Shown piece by piece: positions 1 to 7,894 of a DNA stretch of 39,054 bases. Source of the stretch: Burkholderiales bacterium (lineage in GTDB: Bacteria; Pseudomonadota; Gammaproteobacteria; Burkholderiales; WYBJ01). The position numbers were made by a program, and so were the translations under genes. The stretch covers positions 1 to 39,054 of the forward strand of contig JADLAC010000053.1 in NCBI GenBank assembly GCA_020848435.1. Direction: 5' to 3'. Within the stretch, counting starts at the first letter, position 1, and every line of letters begins with the position of its first letter. The notes under the pieces were generated by a model. It worked only from the letters and a program-made list of their open reading frames with translations. It was not told the origin of the DNA and searched no databases.

Positions 1-199
1 CCAATATCGGGAATATTGGCAAGCCGAGCAACGCCGCATGCGCGCGTTGTGGGCGCAACCCCAAGGGACGGGGCGCTTTTCGCGCATGGCGGTGTCGAAC
101 GACTTGCCGATAGTCTCGCTATCGGCTGCGTCGTCCTCCTAGCCCTGCGCGAAAAGCGCCTCCGTCGCACACGTGAAATCAAGTCCGACAGGCTCCTAG
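1..199 (+). repeat. Truncated copy of a structured inverted-repeat element (right part)
   Basis: This stretch matches 31310-31508 without gaps, with 8 mismatches that I counted over 199 bases (about 96%). It ends in the same 25-base terminal repeat at 175-199, ending GGCTCCTAG. Its left terminus lies outside the window. Internal hairpins are visible: CCAATAT/ATATTGG at 1-19, GCGCTTTTCGCGCA (73-86) pairing with 146-159, and GCCGATAG/CTATCGGC at 106-126. The final CTAG supplies the TAG stop of the minus-strand PiT gene. The open frame crossing it on the plus strand is not a gene. Confidence 0.9.
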
Positions 200-1191
200 G
201 GCATGAAGCGCTGGCCCAGGTACCAGCCGAGGGCGGCGATCAATGCCGAGCAGGGGATGGTGAGCACCCAGGCCCACACGATCCCGCCGGCTACCCCCCA
301 GCGCACGGCCTTCACGTTGCGCACCGAGCCTACGCCGATGATGGATCCGGTGATGGTATGGGTGGTCGAGACGGGGATGCCGAGGCCGGTGGCGAGAAAG
401 AGCGTACATGCGCCGCTTGCCGACGCGCAGAAGCCGCCCACGGGCTTCAACTTGGTGATGCGCTGGCCCATGGTCTTGACGATGCGCCAGCCGCCGAACA
501 GCGTGCCGAGGCCCATCGCCGCCTGGCACGTCAACACCACCCACAGCGGCAACGGATCGCTGGGCGAGATCATCGCCGCCGCGATCATCAGCATCCAGAT
601 GATGCCCATGGTCTTCTGGGCGTCGTTGCTGCCGTGGCCGAGGCTGTAGGCCGCCGCGGACACGAACTGCAAGCGCCGAAACCAGCGATCGACGCGTTGC
701 GGTGTGGCGCGGCGGAAAGCCCATGCGATCGCCACCATGAGGGATGCCGCCAGAAAGAAGCCGAACATCGGCGAGAGCACGATGGCGGCGGCGGTCTTGG
801 CGAAACCGGCACCGACCAGCGAGCCGGGCCCCGCCTTGGCGATGGCCGCGCCCGCGATGCCACCGACCAGGGCGTGCGAGGAGCTCGACGGTATGCCGTA
901 GTACCAGGTGATGACGTTCCAGCTTATCGCTCCGACCAGCGCGCCGAACACGACGTGATGATCGATGATCGCGGGATCGACGATGCCCTTGCCGATGGTG
1001 GCGGCGACGTGCAGGCCGAAAAACAGGAACGCGATGAAGTTGAAGAACGCCGCCCACACGATCGCCCATTGCGGGCTCATGGCGCCCGTGGAGACGATGG
1101 TGGCGATGGAGTTGGCGGCGTCGTGAAATCCGTTCAGAAAATCGAATACCAGCGCGACGATGACGAGGAAGACGAAAATCTCGAAAGTCAT
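196..1191 (-). CDS. pit: PiT-family inorganic phosphate permease
   Basis: Integral membrane low-affinity phosphate (metal-phosphate) symporter of the PiT/PHO4 family. The signatures are present in both halves: an N-terminal FDFLNGFHDAANSIAT block, a second SLGHGSNDAQKTMGI block, and the GIPSSSSHALVGG and GIPVSTTHTITGS motifs of the duplicated halves. About ten hydrophobic segments are visible. I chose the ATG at 1191 (MTFEIFVFL) because it begins the first membrane helix; an in-frame ATG 39 bases upstream would add 13 hydrophilic residues. It lies 61 bases downstream of the DUF47 gene on the same strand, the usual pit-DUF47 pairing. Its TAG stop lies within the terminal CTAG of the adjacent repeat, so the last residues may have been reset by that insertion. 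Family assignment is secure; substrate details are inferred. Confidence 0.93.
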   Translation of the reverse strand: MTFEIFVFLVIVALVFDFLNGFHDAANSIATIVSTGAMSPQWAIVWAAFFNFIAFLFFGLHVAATIGKGIVDPAIIDHHVVFGALVGAISWNVITWYYGIPSSSSHALVGGIAGAAIAKAGPGSLVGAGFAKTAAAIVLSPMFGFFLAASLMVAIAWAFRRATPQRVDRWFRRLQFVSAAAYSLGHGSNDAQKTMGIIWMLMIAAAMISPSDPLPLWVVLTCQAAMGLGTLFGGWRIVKTMGQRITKLKPVGGFCASASGACTLFLATGLGIPVSTTHTITGSIIGVGSVRNVKAVRWGVAGGIVWAWVLTIPCSALIAALGWYLGQRFMP

Positions 1192-1252
1192 GCGTGCTGT
1201 CCCGCGAGTCGGTCCGAGCACACGTTGCAACCGACCGTCACGCGGCGCCCGT

Positions 1253-1879
1253 TCATGCGTTTTCGACCACGATGCCCTCGATCAGGTTGGCCACGTCCTC
1301 GCACGCATCGGTGACCGCTTCCAGCAGCTCGTAGATCGAGCGCAGCTTGATCAGTTTCTTGACGTCGTTTTCCTCGCGAAACAGCCGGGCGATCGCCGAG
1401 CGCATGACATGGTCGGCTTCGGATTCGAGCTTGTCGATCTCGGCGCAGATCTTGAGAATGTTCTCGGCGTTGCCCATGTTGCGCAGCGACTCGGTCGCCT
1501 GCTTCACCTGCTGGCAGCTGGCGACGCACAGTGCGCCGAGCTTGCAGGCTTCCGCGGTGGAGGCTTGCAGGTCGTAGAGCACGATCGACTGCGCCACGTC
1601 CTCCGACAGATCCAGGATGTCGTCCATGCGGGTGATCAGCCGATGGATGCTGTCGCGGTCGATCGGCGTGATGAACGTCTTGTGCAGCAGGTCGATGGTA
1701 TCGTGAGTGATGCGATCGCCGCGCTTCTCGATGGTTTCGATGTTGAAGGTGCGCCGCTGCAGCTCGTCGAAGGTGCTCAGCATGGCTTCCAGCTCCAGGC
1801 TGATCTTGACCGCTTCGTCCGCCAGAGCCGTGAAGTAGTCGAAGAAGCGAGGCTCCTGCGGCATCAACTTGGAGAACAT
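1253..1879 (-). CDS. DUF47 / PhoU-like phosphate transport partner
   Basis: A 208-residue, almost entirely helical soluble protein of the DUF47 (PhoU_div, COG1392) family, which is commonly encoded next to PiT permeases and is thought to regulate them. Recognisable features are the N-terminal MFSKLMPQEPRFFDYF stretch, the EKRGDRITHD segment, the DRDSIHRLITRMDDILD helix and the acidic YELLEAVTDACEDVANLIEG C-terminus. The Asp/Glu-rich helices resemble the metal-binding E/DxxxD motifs of PhoU. It is the first gene of a two-gene operon with the downstream permease. The ATG at 1879 is preceded by GAGGA at a normal distance. A possible extended -10 promoter lies about 60 bases upstream. Confidence 0.92.
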   Translation of the reverse strand: MFSKLMPQEPRFFDYFTALADEAVKISLELEAMLSTFDELQRRTFNIETIEKRGDRITHDTIDLLHKTFITPIDRDSIHRLITRMDDILDLSEDVAQSIVLYDLQASTAEACKLGALCVASCQQVKQATESLRNMGNAENILKICAEIDKLESEADHVMRSAIARLFREENDVKKLIKLRSIYELLEAVTDACEDVANLIEGIVVENA

Positions 1880-1935
1880 GGTGCGTCATCCTCGATCGGG
1901 CACTGCCACGCCACGGCGTATCGCGGGCCGCGCGG

Positions 1936-1944
1936 ATTTTAACA
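1936..1944 (-). promoter_or_regulatory. Candidate extended -10 promoter for the DUF47-pit operon
   Basis: Read on the minus strand the sequence is TGTTAAAAT, an extended -10 (TGn plus TAAAAT). It lies 57-65 bases before the DUF47 start. No good -35 box sits 17 bases upstream, so this is a weak, context-based call. Confidence 0.35.
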
Positions 1945-1997
1945 GGCAAGCGCGCTGCGCTCGTGTGTCTTGGGTGCGGCATAGGCCCATGCAGCGC

Positions 1998-2011
1998 GCA
2001 AGACCTGACCC
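1998..2011 (+). repeat. GCAAGACCTGACCC short repeat, solo copy
   Basis: The 14 bases GCAAGACCTGACCC occur here, just beyond the 3' end of the MFS gene. They recur at 3303-3316, and inverted at 3264-3277 beyond its 5' end. The MFS gene is therefore bracketed by the motif. It resembles REP-type dispersed motifs that I recall from beta- and gammaproteobacteria; this attribution is from memory. Confidence 0.6.
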
Positions 2012-2017
2012 TGACGA

Positions 2018-3235
2018 TCACGTTGGCCCTCGCGATTGCGTAGGCGGACGGGGCAGCAGACGCCACGAGGCTGCGAGCAAGCCCATCCCGAGCAGGGTAA
2101 TGACGATCGATCCGGCGTACATGCCGCGCAAGCCGACCAGGTCCGCCAGGGCGCCGGAAATGATGGCCCCCACGCCGGCGCCGATCTGGAACGAAATGCT
2201 GAACGTCGCCATCGCCTGACCGCGCGAACGGGGATTGGCGAGGTCCATCGCCAAGGCGGTCGTGGTCGAGCTGATCATGGCCGATCCGATCGCCACGAAA
2301 GCCCCGCCCGCCAGGATCAGGGTCAGTCCATCGGCGAGGAGGATTTGCAGCAGGCCGGCGAGTTGGGCGCCCAGGCCCATGGCGACGGCCGGCCCCCGTC
2401 CCATGGCGTCGGACCATTTGCCGAGCACGGGCCGCACCACGATATGGATGATGCCCGCGATGACGTAGAAGAACCCGACGTGCGCGACGCCGAGCGAGCG
2501 CGCATAAAGCGGCAGGAAGGCGATCACCGCCGGCATCGCCAGCGTGGAGCAGAGGTTGAGGCCGGTGGCGATCAGCACGCCGCGATCGATGAGGCCCGCG
2601 GCCGCGGTGTCGGCCGTGACCTTCGCCGCAGCGTGCATAGCGCGGTTCAAGCGCGTCAGCACGAGCGCGACCGGGAGACCGATCAACGTCAGCACGGCTG
2701 AACATGCAAAGGCGTTCTGATAGCCGCCCGGTTGTTCCAGCAACCACAGGCCCACTGCCGGAAACAGCATCGATGCGCCCGACGTGGCGCTCGAGTAATA
2801 GCCGGCCGCTTCACCTCTGCGCTGCGCTGGCGCTGCGGTTGCGAGCACGGTGTAGCCGCCGGTGTTCAGCCCGGCCCAGCCAAGCCCGCGCACCACGTTG
2901 CCGGCAAAGAGCATGACGAGAACCGGCAACAGCAGCATCAGGCTGCCGAATACGAGCATCGACAAGCCCACGGCCAAGACCGCGGCTGCGTTCCAGCGGT
3001 CGGCCAGCATGCCGACGAAGGGGCGCACGGCGACGCTGGGAAGCGCGAATGCGAGCAGGGCTACGCCGGCGACGAACGCCGAGCCGCCCTGCGCATGGAC
3101 GTACAGCGGTATCACCGGAGTCAGCATCCAGTGATTGGCATAGCCGAGGACCATGGCCATGCACAGCAACAGGAAGGGACGGGTGAAGAGCCGCGTGCCT
3201 GCCCCGGCGCTCAGGCTATCGCGGGGTGGCGGCAT
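2018..3235 (-). CDS. Major facilitator superfamily transporter
   Basis: A 405-residue inner-membrane secondary transporter with about twelve hydrophobic segments. The loop 2-3 MFS signature appears as AVRPFVGMLADRWNAAAV, with an equivalent second-half loop around VVRPVLGKWSDAMGRGPAVA. The length is normal for a 12-TM drug/metabolite exporter-type MFS protein. The substrate cannot be deduced. The gene stands alone on the minus strand between the phosphate module and a Cys-rich small gene, with no regulator beside it. It is flanked on both sides by copies of the GCAAGACCTGACCC repeat, which hints that the gene may have been inserted or moved as a unit. The start (MPPPRDSL) gives a short hydrophilic N-terminus before the first helix. 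Confidence 0.85.
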   Translation of the reverse strand: MPPPRDSLSAGAGTRLFTRPFLLLCMAMVLGYANHWMLTPVIPLYVHAQGGSAFVAGVALLAFALPSVAVRPFVGMLADRWNAAAVLAVGLSMLVFGSLMLLLPVLVMLFAGNVVRGLGWAGLNTGGYTVLATAAPAQRRGEAAGYYSSATSGASMLFPAVGLWLLEQPGGYQNAFACSAVLTLIGLPVALVLTRLNRAMHAAAKVTADTAAAGLIDRGVLIATGLNLCSTLAMPAVIAFLPLYARSLGVAHVGFFYVIAGIIHIVVRPVLGKWSDAMGRGPAVAMGLGAQLAGLLQILLADGLTLILAGGAFVAIGSAMISSTTTALAMDLANPRSRGQAMATFSISFQIGAGVGAIISGALADLVGLRGMYAGSIVITLLGMGLLAASWRLLPRPPTQSRGPT

Positions 3236-3262
3236 CGGCGGCAGCGCTCGCGGTCAGCGCTG

Positions 3263-3317
3263 GGGGTCAGGTCTTGCGTGTTGCACCGGTCTTGTGAAAC
3301 ATGCAAGACCTGACCCC
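3263..3317. repeat. Inverted pair of the GCAAGACCTGACCCC repeat (hairpin)
   Basis: GGGGTCAGGTCTTGC at 3263-3277 is the exact reverse complement of GCAAGACCTGACCCC at 3303-3317. The pairing extends inward by about five more positions with one mismatch (GTGTT against AACAT). The result is a hairpin of about 20 base pairs around a loop of about 14 bases. No T-run follows on either strand, so it looks like a REP/BIME-type repeat rather than an intrinsic terminator. It lies between the small Cys-rich gene and the MFS gene. Confidence 0.8.
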
Positions 3318-3375
3318 AAAGGGCCAAAGGGGGCGACCGGACGGGAAGGGCCGCGAGCAGGCGGCCCTGGCCGGC

Positions 3376-3600
3376 TTAGAACTCGGACAAGGCCCGCTGC
3401 TCGCGCAACTCCTCGAGCTTGCGTCGCGCTATGGCATTGCGCTGATCGCGCTTGCCGCTGATCGGGGCGGTGGGGGTGCGTTCGCGGGTTCGCACGAAGC
3501 ACGCCGGGCACGCGATCTTGTCGGGACATCCTTGCGACCATTGACGTCGTCCGGGCAGTCCGGATCCGCAGGGGCACAATCTTCCGGTCTTGGCGCTCAT
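3376..3600 (-). CDS. Small Cys-rich (putative zinc-binding) protein
   Basis: An open frame of 74 residues from the ATG at 3600 (MSAKTGRLCPCGSG). It contains C9-x-C11, then C25, and C31-x-x-C34, a spacing that could hold one or two zinc ions, followed by a basic and then helical, charged C-terminus. I do not recognise the family. An in-frame ATG at 3621 exists, but the AGGAAG ribosome-binding-like sequence lies between the two starts, at 3611-3617, and favours 3600. It lies 40 bases downstream of tRNA-Asn on the same strand and could be read from the tRNA promoter. Evidence that it is real is the Cys pattern and the RBS only; the opposite-strand frames here show no domain signal. Confidence 0.5.
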   Translation of the reverse strand: MSAKTGRLCPCGSGLPGRRQWSQGCPDKIACPACFVRTRERTPTAPISGKRDQRNAIARRKLEELREQRALSEF

Positions 3601-3640
3601 GTGGTAGACGCTTCCTTCCAAAACATTGCCTGACGGCCAT

Positions 3641-3716
3641 TGGCTCCCCGACCTGGGCTCGAACCAGGGACCTGCGGATTAACAGTCCGTCGCTCTACCG
3701 ACTGAGCTATCGGGGA
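3641..3716 (-). tRNA. tRNA-Asn (GTT)
   Basis: Read on the minus strand, a 76-base cloverleaf starts TCCCCGATAGCTCAG. The acceptor stem TCCCCGA/TCGGGGA pairs fully and the anticodon loop is CTGTTAA, giving anticodon GTT. The T-arm has GGTTCGAGCCC, the discriminator base is G and the CCA end is encoded. A strong promoter sits just upstream. Confidence 0.97.
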
Positions 3717-3754
3717 ATACCTCATCCCGATGGATGGGGCGTCAGAAGCCCCGT

Positions 3755-3783
3755 ATTCTAAAGTCCGCCCCCTAGCCGGTCAA
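3755..3783 (-). promoter_or_regulatory. Sigma-70 promoter of tRNA-Asn
   Basis: On the minus strand TTGACC (3783-3778) is followed after exactly 17 bases by TAGAAT (3760-3755). This lies about 40 bases upstream of the tRNA 5' end. Box quality and spacing make it a convincing housekeeping promoter. Confidence 0.8.
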
Positions 3784-3819
3784 CGCGATGATTCTCAAGG
3801 CACATGGCTGCATGCGCGC

Positions 3820-5133
3820 TCACGCGATGGCTTTCAGCACCTTGCCGATGGTAGTGAAGATCTGATCGATGTGCGCCTTGGTCGCGATCAGCGGCGGCGA
3901 GCACGCGAGCGTGTCGCCGGTGATTCGCGTCAGCAGGCCCGCTTCGAAACAGCCCACCAAAGCCTCGTAGCCGCGCGCGCCGGGTTTACCGGGCCGGGGA
4001 GCAAGCTCGATCCCCGCCATGAGCCCGATATTGCGCACGTCGATCACGTTCGGGATGTCCGCCAGCGAATGCGCAGCGTCCTCGAAGCAGGGCGCGAGCC
4101 GCGCTGCGTTGGCGAACAGCTCCTCGTCGTGGTACAGCGCCAAGGTCGCCTCGCCGGCGGCAGCCGCCAGCGGATGCCCCGAATAGGTGTAGCCGTGGAA
4201 CAGCTCGATGCCCTCGGGCCCGCCCATGAACGCATCGTAGACGTGCTTGCGAACGATGACCCCGCCCATGGGCACGGTCGCGCTGGTCACGCCCTTGGCG
4301 AAGGTGATCATGTCCGGGATGACCCCGAAGTAGTCGGCCGCGAACGCGCTGCCGAGACGGCCGAATCCGGTGATCACTTCGTCGAAAATGAGCAGCAGGC
4401 CGTGCTTGTCGCAAATGGCACGCAGTCTCTCGAGATAGCCCTTGGGGGGAACCACGACGCCGGTCGATCCCTGCACCGGCTCCACGATGACGGCGGCGAT
4501 GTTGGATGCGTCGTGCAGCGCGACGATGCGCTCGAGGTCGTTCGCGAGATGCGCGCCCCATTCCGGCTGGCCGCGAGACTTTGCCATCTTTTCGAGATCG
4601 TGCGTATGCGGCAGATGGTCGACGCCGGGCAGCATGGCGCCGAAGACCTTGCGGTTGGGCGTCATGCCGCCGACCGAGATGCCGCCGAAGCCCACGCCGT
4701 GATAGGCGCGTTCGCGGCCGATCAAGCGCGTGCGCTGGCCCTCGCCGCGAACACGGTGGTAGGCGAGCGCGATCTTGAGAGCGCTGTCGACCGCCTCGGA
4801 GCCGGAATTGGCGAAGAAGACGTGATTCAGGTCCGAGGGCGCCAGGTGGGCGATGGTCTGCGCGAGGCGAAACGGGCCGGGATGCCCCATCTGGAACGTC
4901 GGAGCGAAGTCGAGCGACTCGGCCTGCTGCTTGATCGCGCGCACGATCGGCTCGCGGCAGTGGCCGGCATTCACGCACCACAGCCCGGCGGTGGAGTCGA
5001 GGATCTTGCGCCCGTCTTCGGCCGTATAGTGCATATCTTTGGCCGACACCAGGATGCGCGGTGCGGCCTTGAATTGCCGGTTGGCCGTGAACGGCATCCA
5101 GAACGGTTCGAGATCGTAATCGCGTGCGCTCAT
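3820..5133 (-). CDS. Class III PLP aminotransferase (omega-amino acid/beta-alanine:pyruvate type)
   Basis: Cytosolic PLP-dependent transaminase of about 437 residues that probably moves the amino group of an omega-amino acid such as beta-alanine to pyruvate. Class III hallmarks are HVFFANSGSEAVDSALKIA (phosphate-binding), RAYHGVGFGG, the LLIFDEVITGFGRLG stretch with the cofactor-contacting Asp, and ITFAKGVTSATVPMGGV with the Schiff-base lysine. The N-terminal LEPFWMPFTANRQFK is typical of omega-amino acid:pyruvate aminotransferases. The start at 5133 (MSARDYD) has GGGAG about 10 bases upstream; the frame is open a further 82 codons into the divergent gene, but that extension is not family-like. 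It is divergent from the deacetylase with 76 bases between the starts. The exact substrate is inferred from similarity only. Confidence 0.9.
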   Translation of the reverse strand: MSARDYDLEPFWMPFTANRQFKAAPRILVSAKDMHYTAEDGRKILDSTAGLWCVNAGHCREPIVRAIKQQAESLDFAPTFQMGHPGPFRLAQTIAHLAPSDLNHVFFANSGSEAVDSALKIALAYHRVRGEGQRTRLIGRERAYHGVGFGGISVGGMTPNRKVFGAMLPGVDHLPHTHDLEKMAKSRGQPEWGAHLANDLERIVALHDASNIAAVIVEPVQGSTGVVVPPKGYLERLRAICDKHGLLLIFDEVITGFGRLGSAFAADYFGVIPDMITFAKGVTSATVPMGGVIVRKHVYDAFMGGPEGIELFHGYTYSGHPLAAAAGEATLALYHDEELFANAARLAPCFEDAAHSLADIPNVIDVRNIGLMAGIELAPRPGKPGARGYEALVGCFEAGLLTRITGDTLACSPPLIATKAHIDQIFTTIGKVLKAIA

Positions 5134-5209
5134 CGGCAGGCTCCCGAGGATGAACGGACGATTATACTCGGGGCTGTCGCGGCGCTGGGGCGCGCATACG
5201 GAGGCAAGG

Positions 5210-6055
5210 GTGGCGACGCATATCGTCTGTCTCACGTTCGATTTTGATGCGATGTCGGGCTTCATCGCTCGCGGCATGACGACCCCGACGCCGATATCGC
5301 GCGGCGAGTTCGGCGTGGTGGCGGCACCTCGCATCCTCGACTTGCTCAAGCTGCGCGGCATCGCGAGCACCTGGTTCATCCCCGGACATACCGTCGAAAC
5401 CTATCCGCGGATCTGTGCCGAAGTCACGGCGGCCGGGCACGAGATCGGACATCACGGCTGGACCCACGTGCCGCCCAACGACATGTCGCGCGAGCAGGAA
5501 GCCGAGGGTCTCGCGCGCGGTATCGCGGCGATCGAGCGCGTCTGCGGCGCTACGCCGCGGGGCTATCGCTCCCCGTCTTGGGACCTGAGCCCGCACTCGA
5601 TCGAGCTGCTGCTCGCGCACGGCTTCTACTACGACTCCAGCATGATGGGGCACGACTGGCTGCCGTACCGGGTGCGCCACGGCGATGTCATCACCCTGGA
5701 GCAGCCGGCGCAGTTCGGCGGCACGACGCGCTTGATCGAGATGCCGATCGCCTGGTCCACCGACGACTATCCGCACTTCGAATTCCTGCGCACCAAGAGC
5801 ACGATCCTGCAGGGCATGATGAATGCCAACGACGTACTGTCGAACTGGATCGACGACTTCCTCTACATGAAGCGCAATGCCCAGTGGGGAGTGCTCACCT
5901 ATACGATGCACCCCTTCGTCATCGGCCGTGGGCATCGCATGCTGATGCTCGAGCGCCTGATCGAACGGCTGGCGGCCGAGGGTGCCTGCTTCATGACCAT
6001 GCGCGATGCGGCCCGCGCCTACGATAGCCGCGTGCCGTTCGCCCATCCGGCTTGA
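5210..6055 (+). CDS. Polysaccharide deacetylase (NodB/PuuE-like) family protein
   Basis: NodB-homology metal-dependent deacetylase of 281 residues, probably cytosolic because no signal peptide is seen. Motif 1 is LTFDFDAM, motif 2 is GHEIGHHGWTHVPP with the metal-binding HxxxH, and motif 3 is RGYRSPSWDLSP. A late TMHPFVIGRGHR segment matches the class that includes PuuE-type (allantoinase-like) amidohydrolases rather than extracellular chitin deacetylases. The GTG at 5210 is preferred over the in-frame ATG at 5150: GGAGG ends 5 bases upstream and the family's conserved first strand starts immediately after. It is divergent from the aminotransferase, suggesting a shared nitrogen-compound pathway. 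Fold assignment is secure; the substrate is unknown. Confidence 0.85.
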   Translation: MATHIVCLTFDFDAMSGFIARGMTTPTPISRGEFGVVAAPRILDLLKLRGIASTWFIPGHTVETYPRICAEVTAAGHEIGHHGWTHVPPNDMSREQEAEGLARGIAAIERVCGATPRGYRSPSWDLSPHSIELLLAHGFYYDSSMMGHDWLPYRVRHGDVITLEQPAQFGGTTRLIEMPIAWSTDDYPHFEFLRTKSTILQGMMNANDVLSNWIDDFLYMKRNAQWGVLTYTMHPFVIGRGHRMLMLERLIERLAAEGACFMTMRDAARAYDSRVPFAHPA

Positions 6056-6092
6056 GCCGCGAAGCGGGCGCGCGCGGCGAGTCGCCGAGCCG

Positions 6093-7664
6093 GTGAAGAC
6101 GGATTCGCTGCGCGCTCAGGCGGGCGCGCTGCTCGGGCGCGTGCTAGGGTTGATCATCGCCGCCGTTGCGGCCTTCGATCTGGCGAACGCGGCTTCGCCC
6201 ACGCTCAACATCGGTTCCAAGCGCTTCACCGAGTCCTACATCCTCGGCGAGATCCTGGCCGAAACGGCGCTGCGCGCCGGCGAAGTCCATGCGCTGCACA
6301 AAGCGGGGCTGGGAAACACGGGCATCGTGTTCGCCGCGCTGCGCAGCGGGGCGATCGACCTGTATCCGGAATACAGCGGCACGATCGCGCACGAGCTGCT
6401 CGCAATGCCCGCTCTGAATACGCTCGAAGCCCTGAATCGCGAGCTGAAAGCGCTCGGCTTGGTTGCGTTCGCGCCGCTCGGATTCAACAACAGCTATGCG
6501 CTGGCGATGCGCGAGGAGGAAGCGCAGCGACGCGATATCCGCACGATTTCCGATATCGTGGCTCATCCCGATCTTCGCTACGGGCTGTCGCAGGAGTTCA
6601 TGCAGCGCAAGGACGGCTGGCCGGCACTGCGCTCGGGTTATGGCCTCGAGGCCAAGCCGCGCGGCGTTGATCACGGTCTCGCATACGAGGCGCTCGCGGC
6701 GGGCCAGATCGATGTCATCGATATGTACTCCACCGACGCCAAGCAGATTCGCTACCGCCTGCGGGTGCTGCGCGATGACCGGGCCATCTTTCCCGCGTAC
6801 CGGGCGCTCGTGCTCGCGCGCTCCGATCTCGAGCAGCGCGCGCCGCGCACGTGGCGCGCCATCGAAGCGTTGGCCGGGAGCTTGGACGAAGCGAAGATGA
6901 CCGCGCTCAACGCCGAGGCGGAGCTCGCGGGGCGTCGCTTTCGCGCCATCGCGTTGAGCTTTCTCGACTCCGGCGGCGGCGACTCAGCCGAGCGGCGAAT
7001 CGCCGGCACCGGCTTGTGGGCCGCGCTGATCGCGCCCGACCTCGCCCGCTTGAGCTTCGAGCACCTGTACCTCGTCATGGTCTCGCTCGCCTGTGCCGTC
7101 GCCGTGGGCATACCGCTTGGGATACTCGCCGATCGTTCGGCCGGGTTGCGCCGGGCGATACTTCCGGCCGTGGCCGTGGTACAGACCATTCCCGCGCTTG
7201 CCTTGCTCGCCTTCCTGATCACGCTCATGTCGAGCATCGGCACGGGACCGGCGCTGGTCGCCTTGTTCCTGTATTCGTTGTTGCCGATCGTGCGCAACAC
7301 CGTCAGCGGGTTGCAGGACATCTCGCCACAGCTACGCGAATCGGCGCTCGCGCTCGGCTTCTCGGCGCGCTCGCAGTTGCTTCTCATTGAGCTGCCGCTC
7401 GCGGCGCGGTCGATACTTTCGGGGATCAAGACGTCCGCAGTGTGGAACGTGGGCACGGCGACCATCGCGGCCTTCATCGGTGCGGGCGGCTACGGCGAAC
7501 GCATCGCGAGCGGGCTCGCGCTCAACGACAACGCACTGTTGCTCGCCGGCGCTGTCCCGGCCGCGGCCATGGCGCTGGTGGTTCAAGGCGTATTCGATCT
7601 TGCCGAACGAGCCATCGTCTCGCGTGGGCTGCGACTGCACACGGATCGTTCCCGTGCGGGCTGA
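6093..7664 (+). CDS. Osmoprotectant-type ABC transporter: fused binding protein and permease
   Basis: A single chain with an OpuAC/ProX-type substrate-binding domain followed by a BPD_transp_1 permease. After a hydrophobic lead (LGRVLGLIIAAVAAFDLANA), the binding domain begins NIGSKRFTESYILGEIL. It includes YPEYSGTIAHELL and the QIDVIDMYSTDAKQIRYRL signature. The permease half has about five to six helices and the EAA-like loop ESALALGFSARSQLLLIELP. Such fusions transport glycine betaine, choline or related quaternary amines in other bacteria. The partner ATPase is absent on both sides: the deacetylase is upstream and rpoE downstream. The GTG at 6093 lies just after the deacetylase stop; an earlier ATG at 6006 overlaps that gene and gives an atypical Arg-rich N-terminus. 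Translational coupling is possible. Confidence 0.88.
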   Translation: MKTDSLRAQAGALLGRVLGLIIAAVAAFDLANAASPTLNIGSKRFTESYILGEILAETALRAGEVHALHKAGLGNTGIVFAALRSGAIDLYPEYSGTIAHELLAMPALNTLEALNRELKALGLVAFAPLGFNNSYALAMREEEAQRRDIRTISDIVAHPDLRYGLSQEFMQRKDGWPALRSGYGLEAKPRGVDHGLAYEALAAGQIDVIDMYSTDAKQIRYRLRVLRDDRAIFPAYRALVLARSDLEQRAPRTWRAIEALAGSLDEAKMTALNAEAELAGRRFRAIALSFLDSGGGDSAERRIAGTGLWAALIAPDLARLSFEHLYLVMVSLACAVAVGIPLGILADRSAGLRRAILPAVAVVQTIPALALLAFLITLMSSIGTGPALVALFLYSLLPIVRNTVSGLQDISPQLRESALALGFSARSQLLLIELPLAARSILSGIKTSAVWNVGTATIAAFIGAGGYGERIASGLALNDNALLLAGAVPAAAMALVVQGVFDLAERAIVSRGLRLHTDRSRAG

Positions 7665-7740
7665 CATGCGAACGCATTGAGCGCAGTTGGTGAACTAATC
7701 CCCAGTGCACGCTGTCACTGCCATATCGGTCAGGCGTCCG

Positions 7741-7770
7741 TTTTCTGGAACAGGCTCCGAACGGTATACT
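7741..7770 (+). promoter_or_regulatory. Candidate promoter upstream of rpoE
   Basis: TATACT at 7765-7770 is a good -10 box. The hexamer TTTTCT, 18 bases upstream, is a poor -35. It lies in the 230-base gap between the ABC gene and rpoE. GGAAC motifs occur at 7747 and within 7813-7818 but lack a convincing sigma-E -10 at the right distance, so autoregulation could not be shown. Confidence 0.3.
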
Positions 7771-7894
7771 TGCCGGGCCACGCGAAGGCTGCGATCAATC
7801 GGTTGCATAAGCGTGGAACGGCCCGTCTTCTCTTGGGGAGGAGTGAGACGGGACAACCGCTCGCCCAAAGCAGAACAACCAGGAAACGGAAACC

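Noticed and set aside
16..1314. Long plus-strand open frame over the repeat and the PiT gene
   Set aside because: It is antisense to a clear PiT permease, is Arg/His/Asp-rich with no domain, and starts inside the repeat element. It is a high-GC shadow.
1188..2747. 519-codon minus-strand frame spanning pit, DUF47 and MFS
   Set aside because: It overlaps three real genes on the same strand in another frame and is Arg/His-rich, typical of frame shadows.
3730..5247. 505-codon plus-strand frame opposite the aminotransferase
   Set aside because: Antisense shadow of a complete class III aminotransferase.
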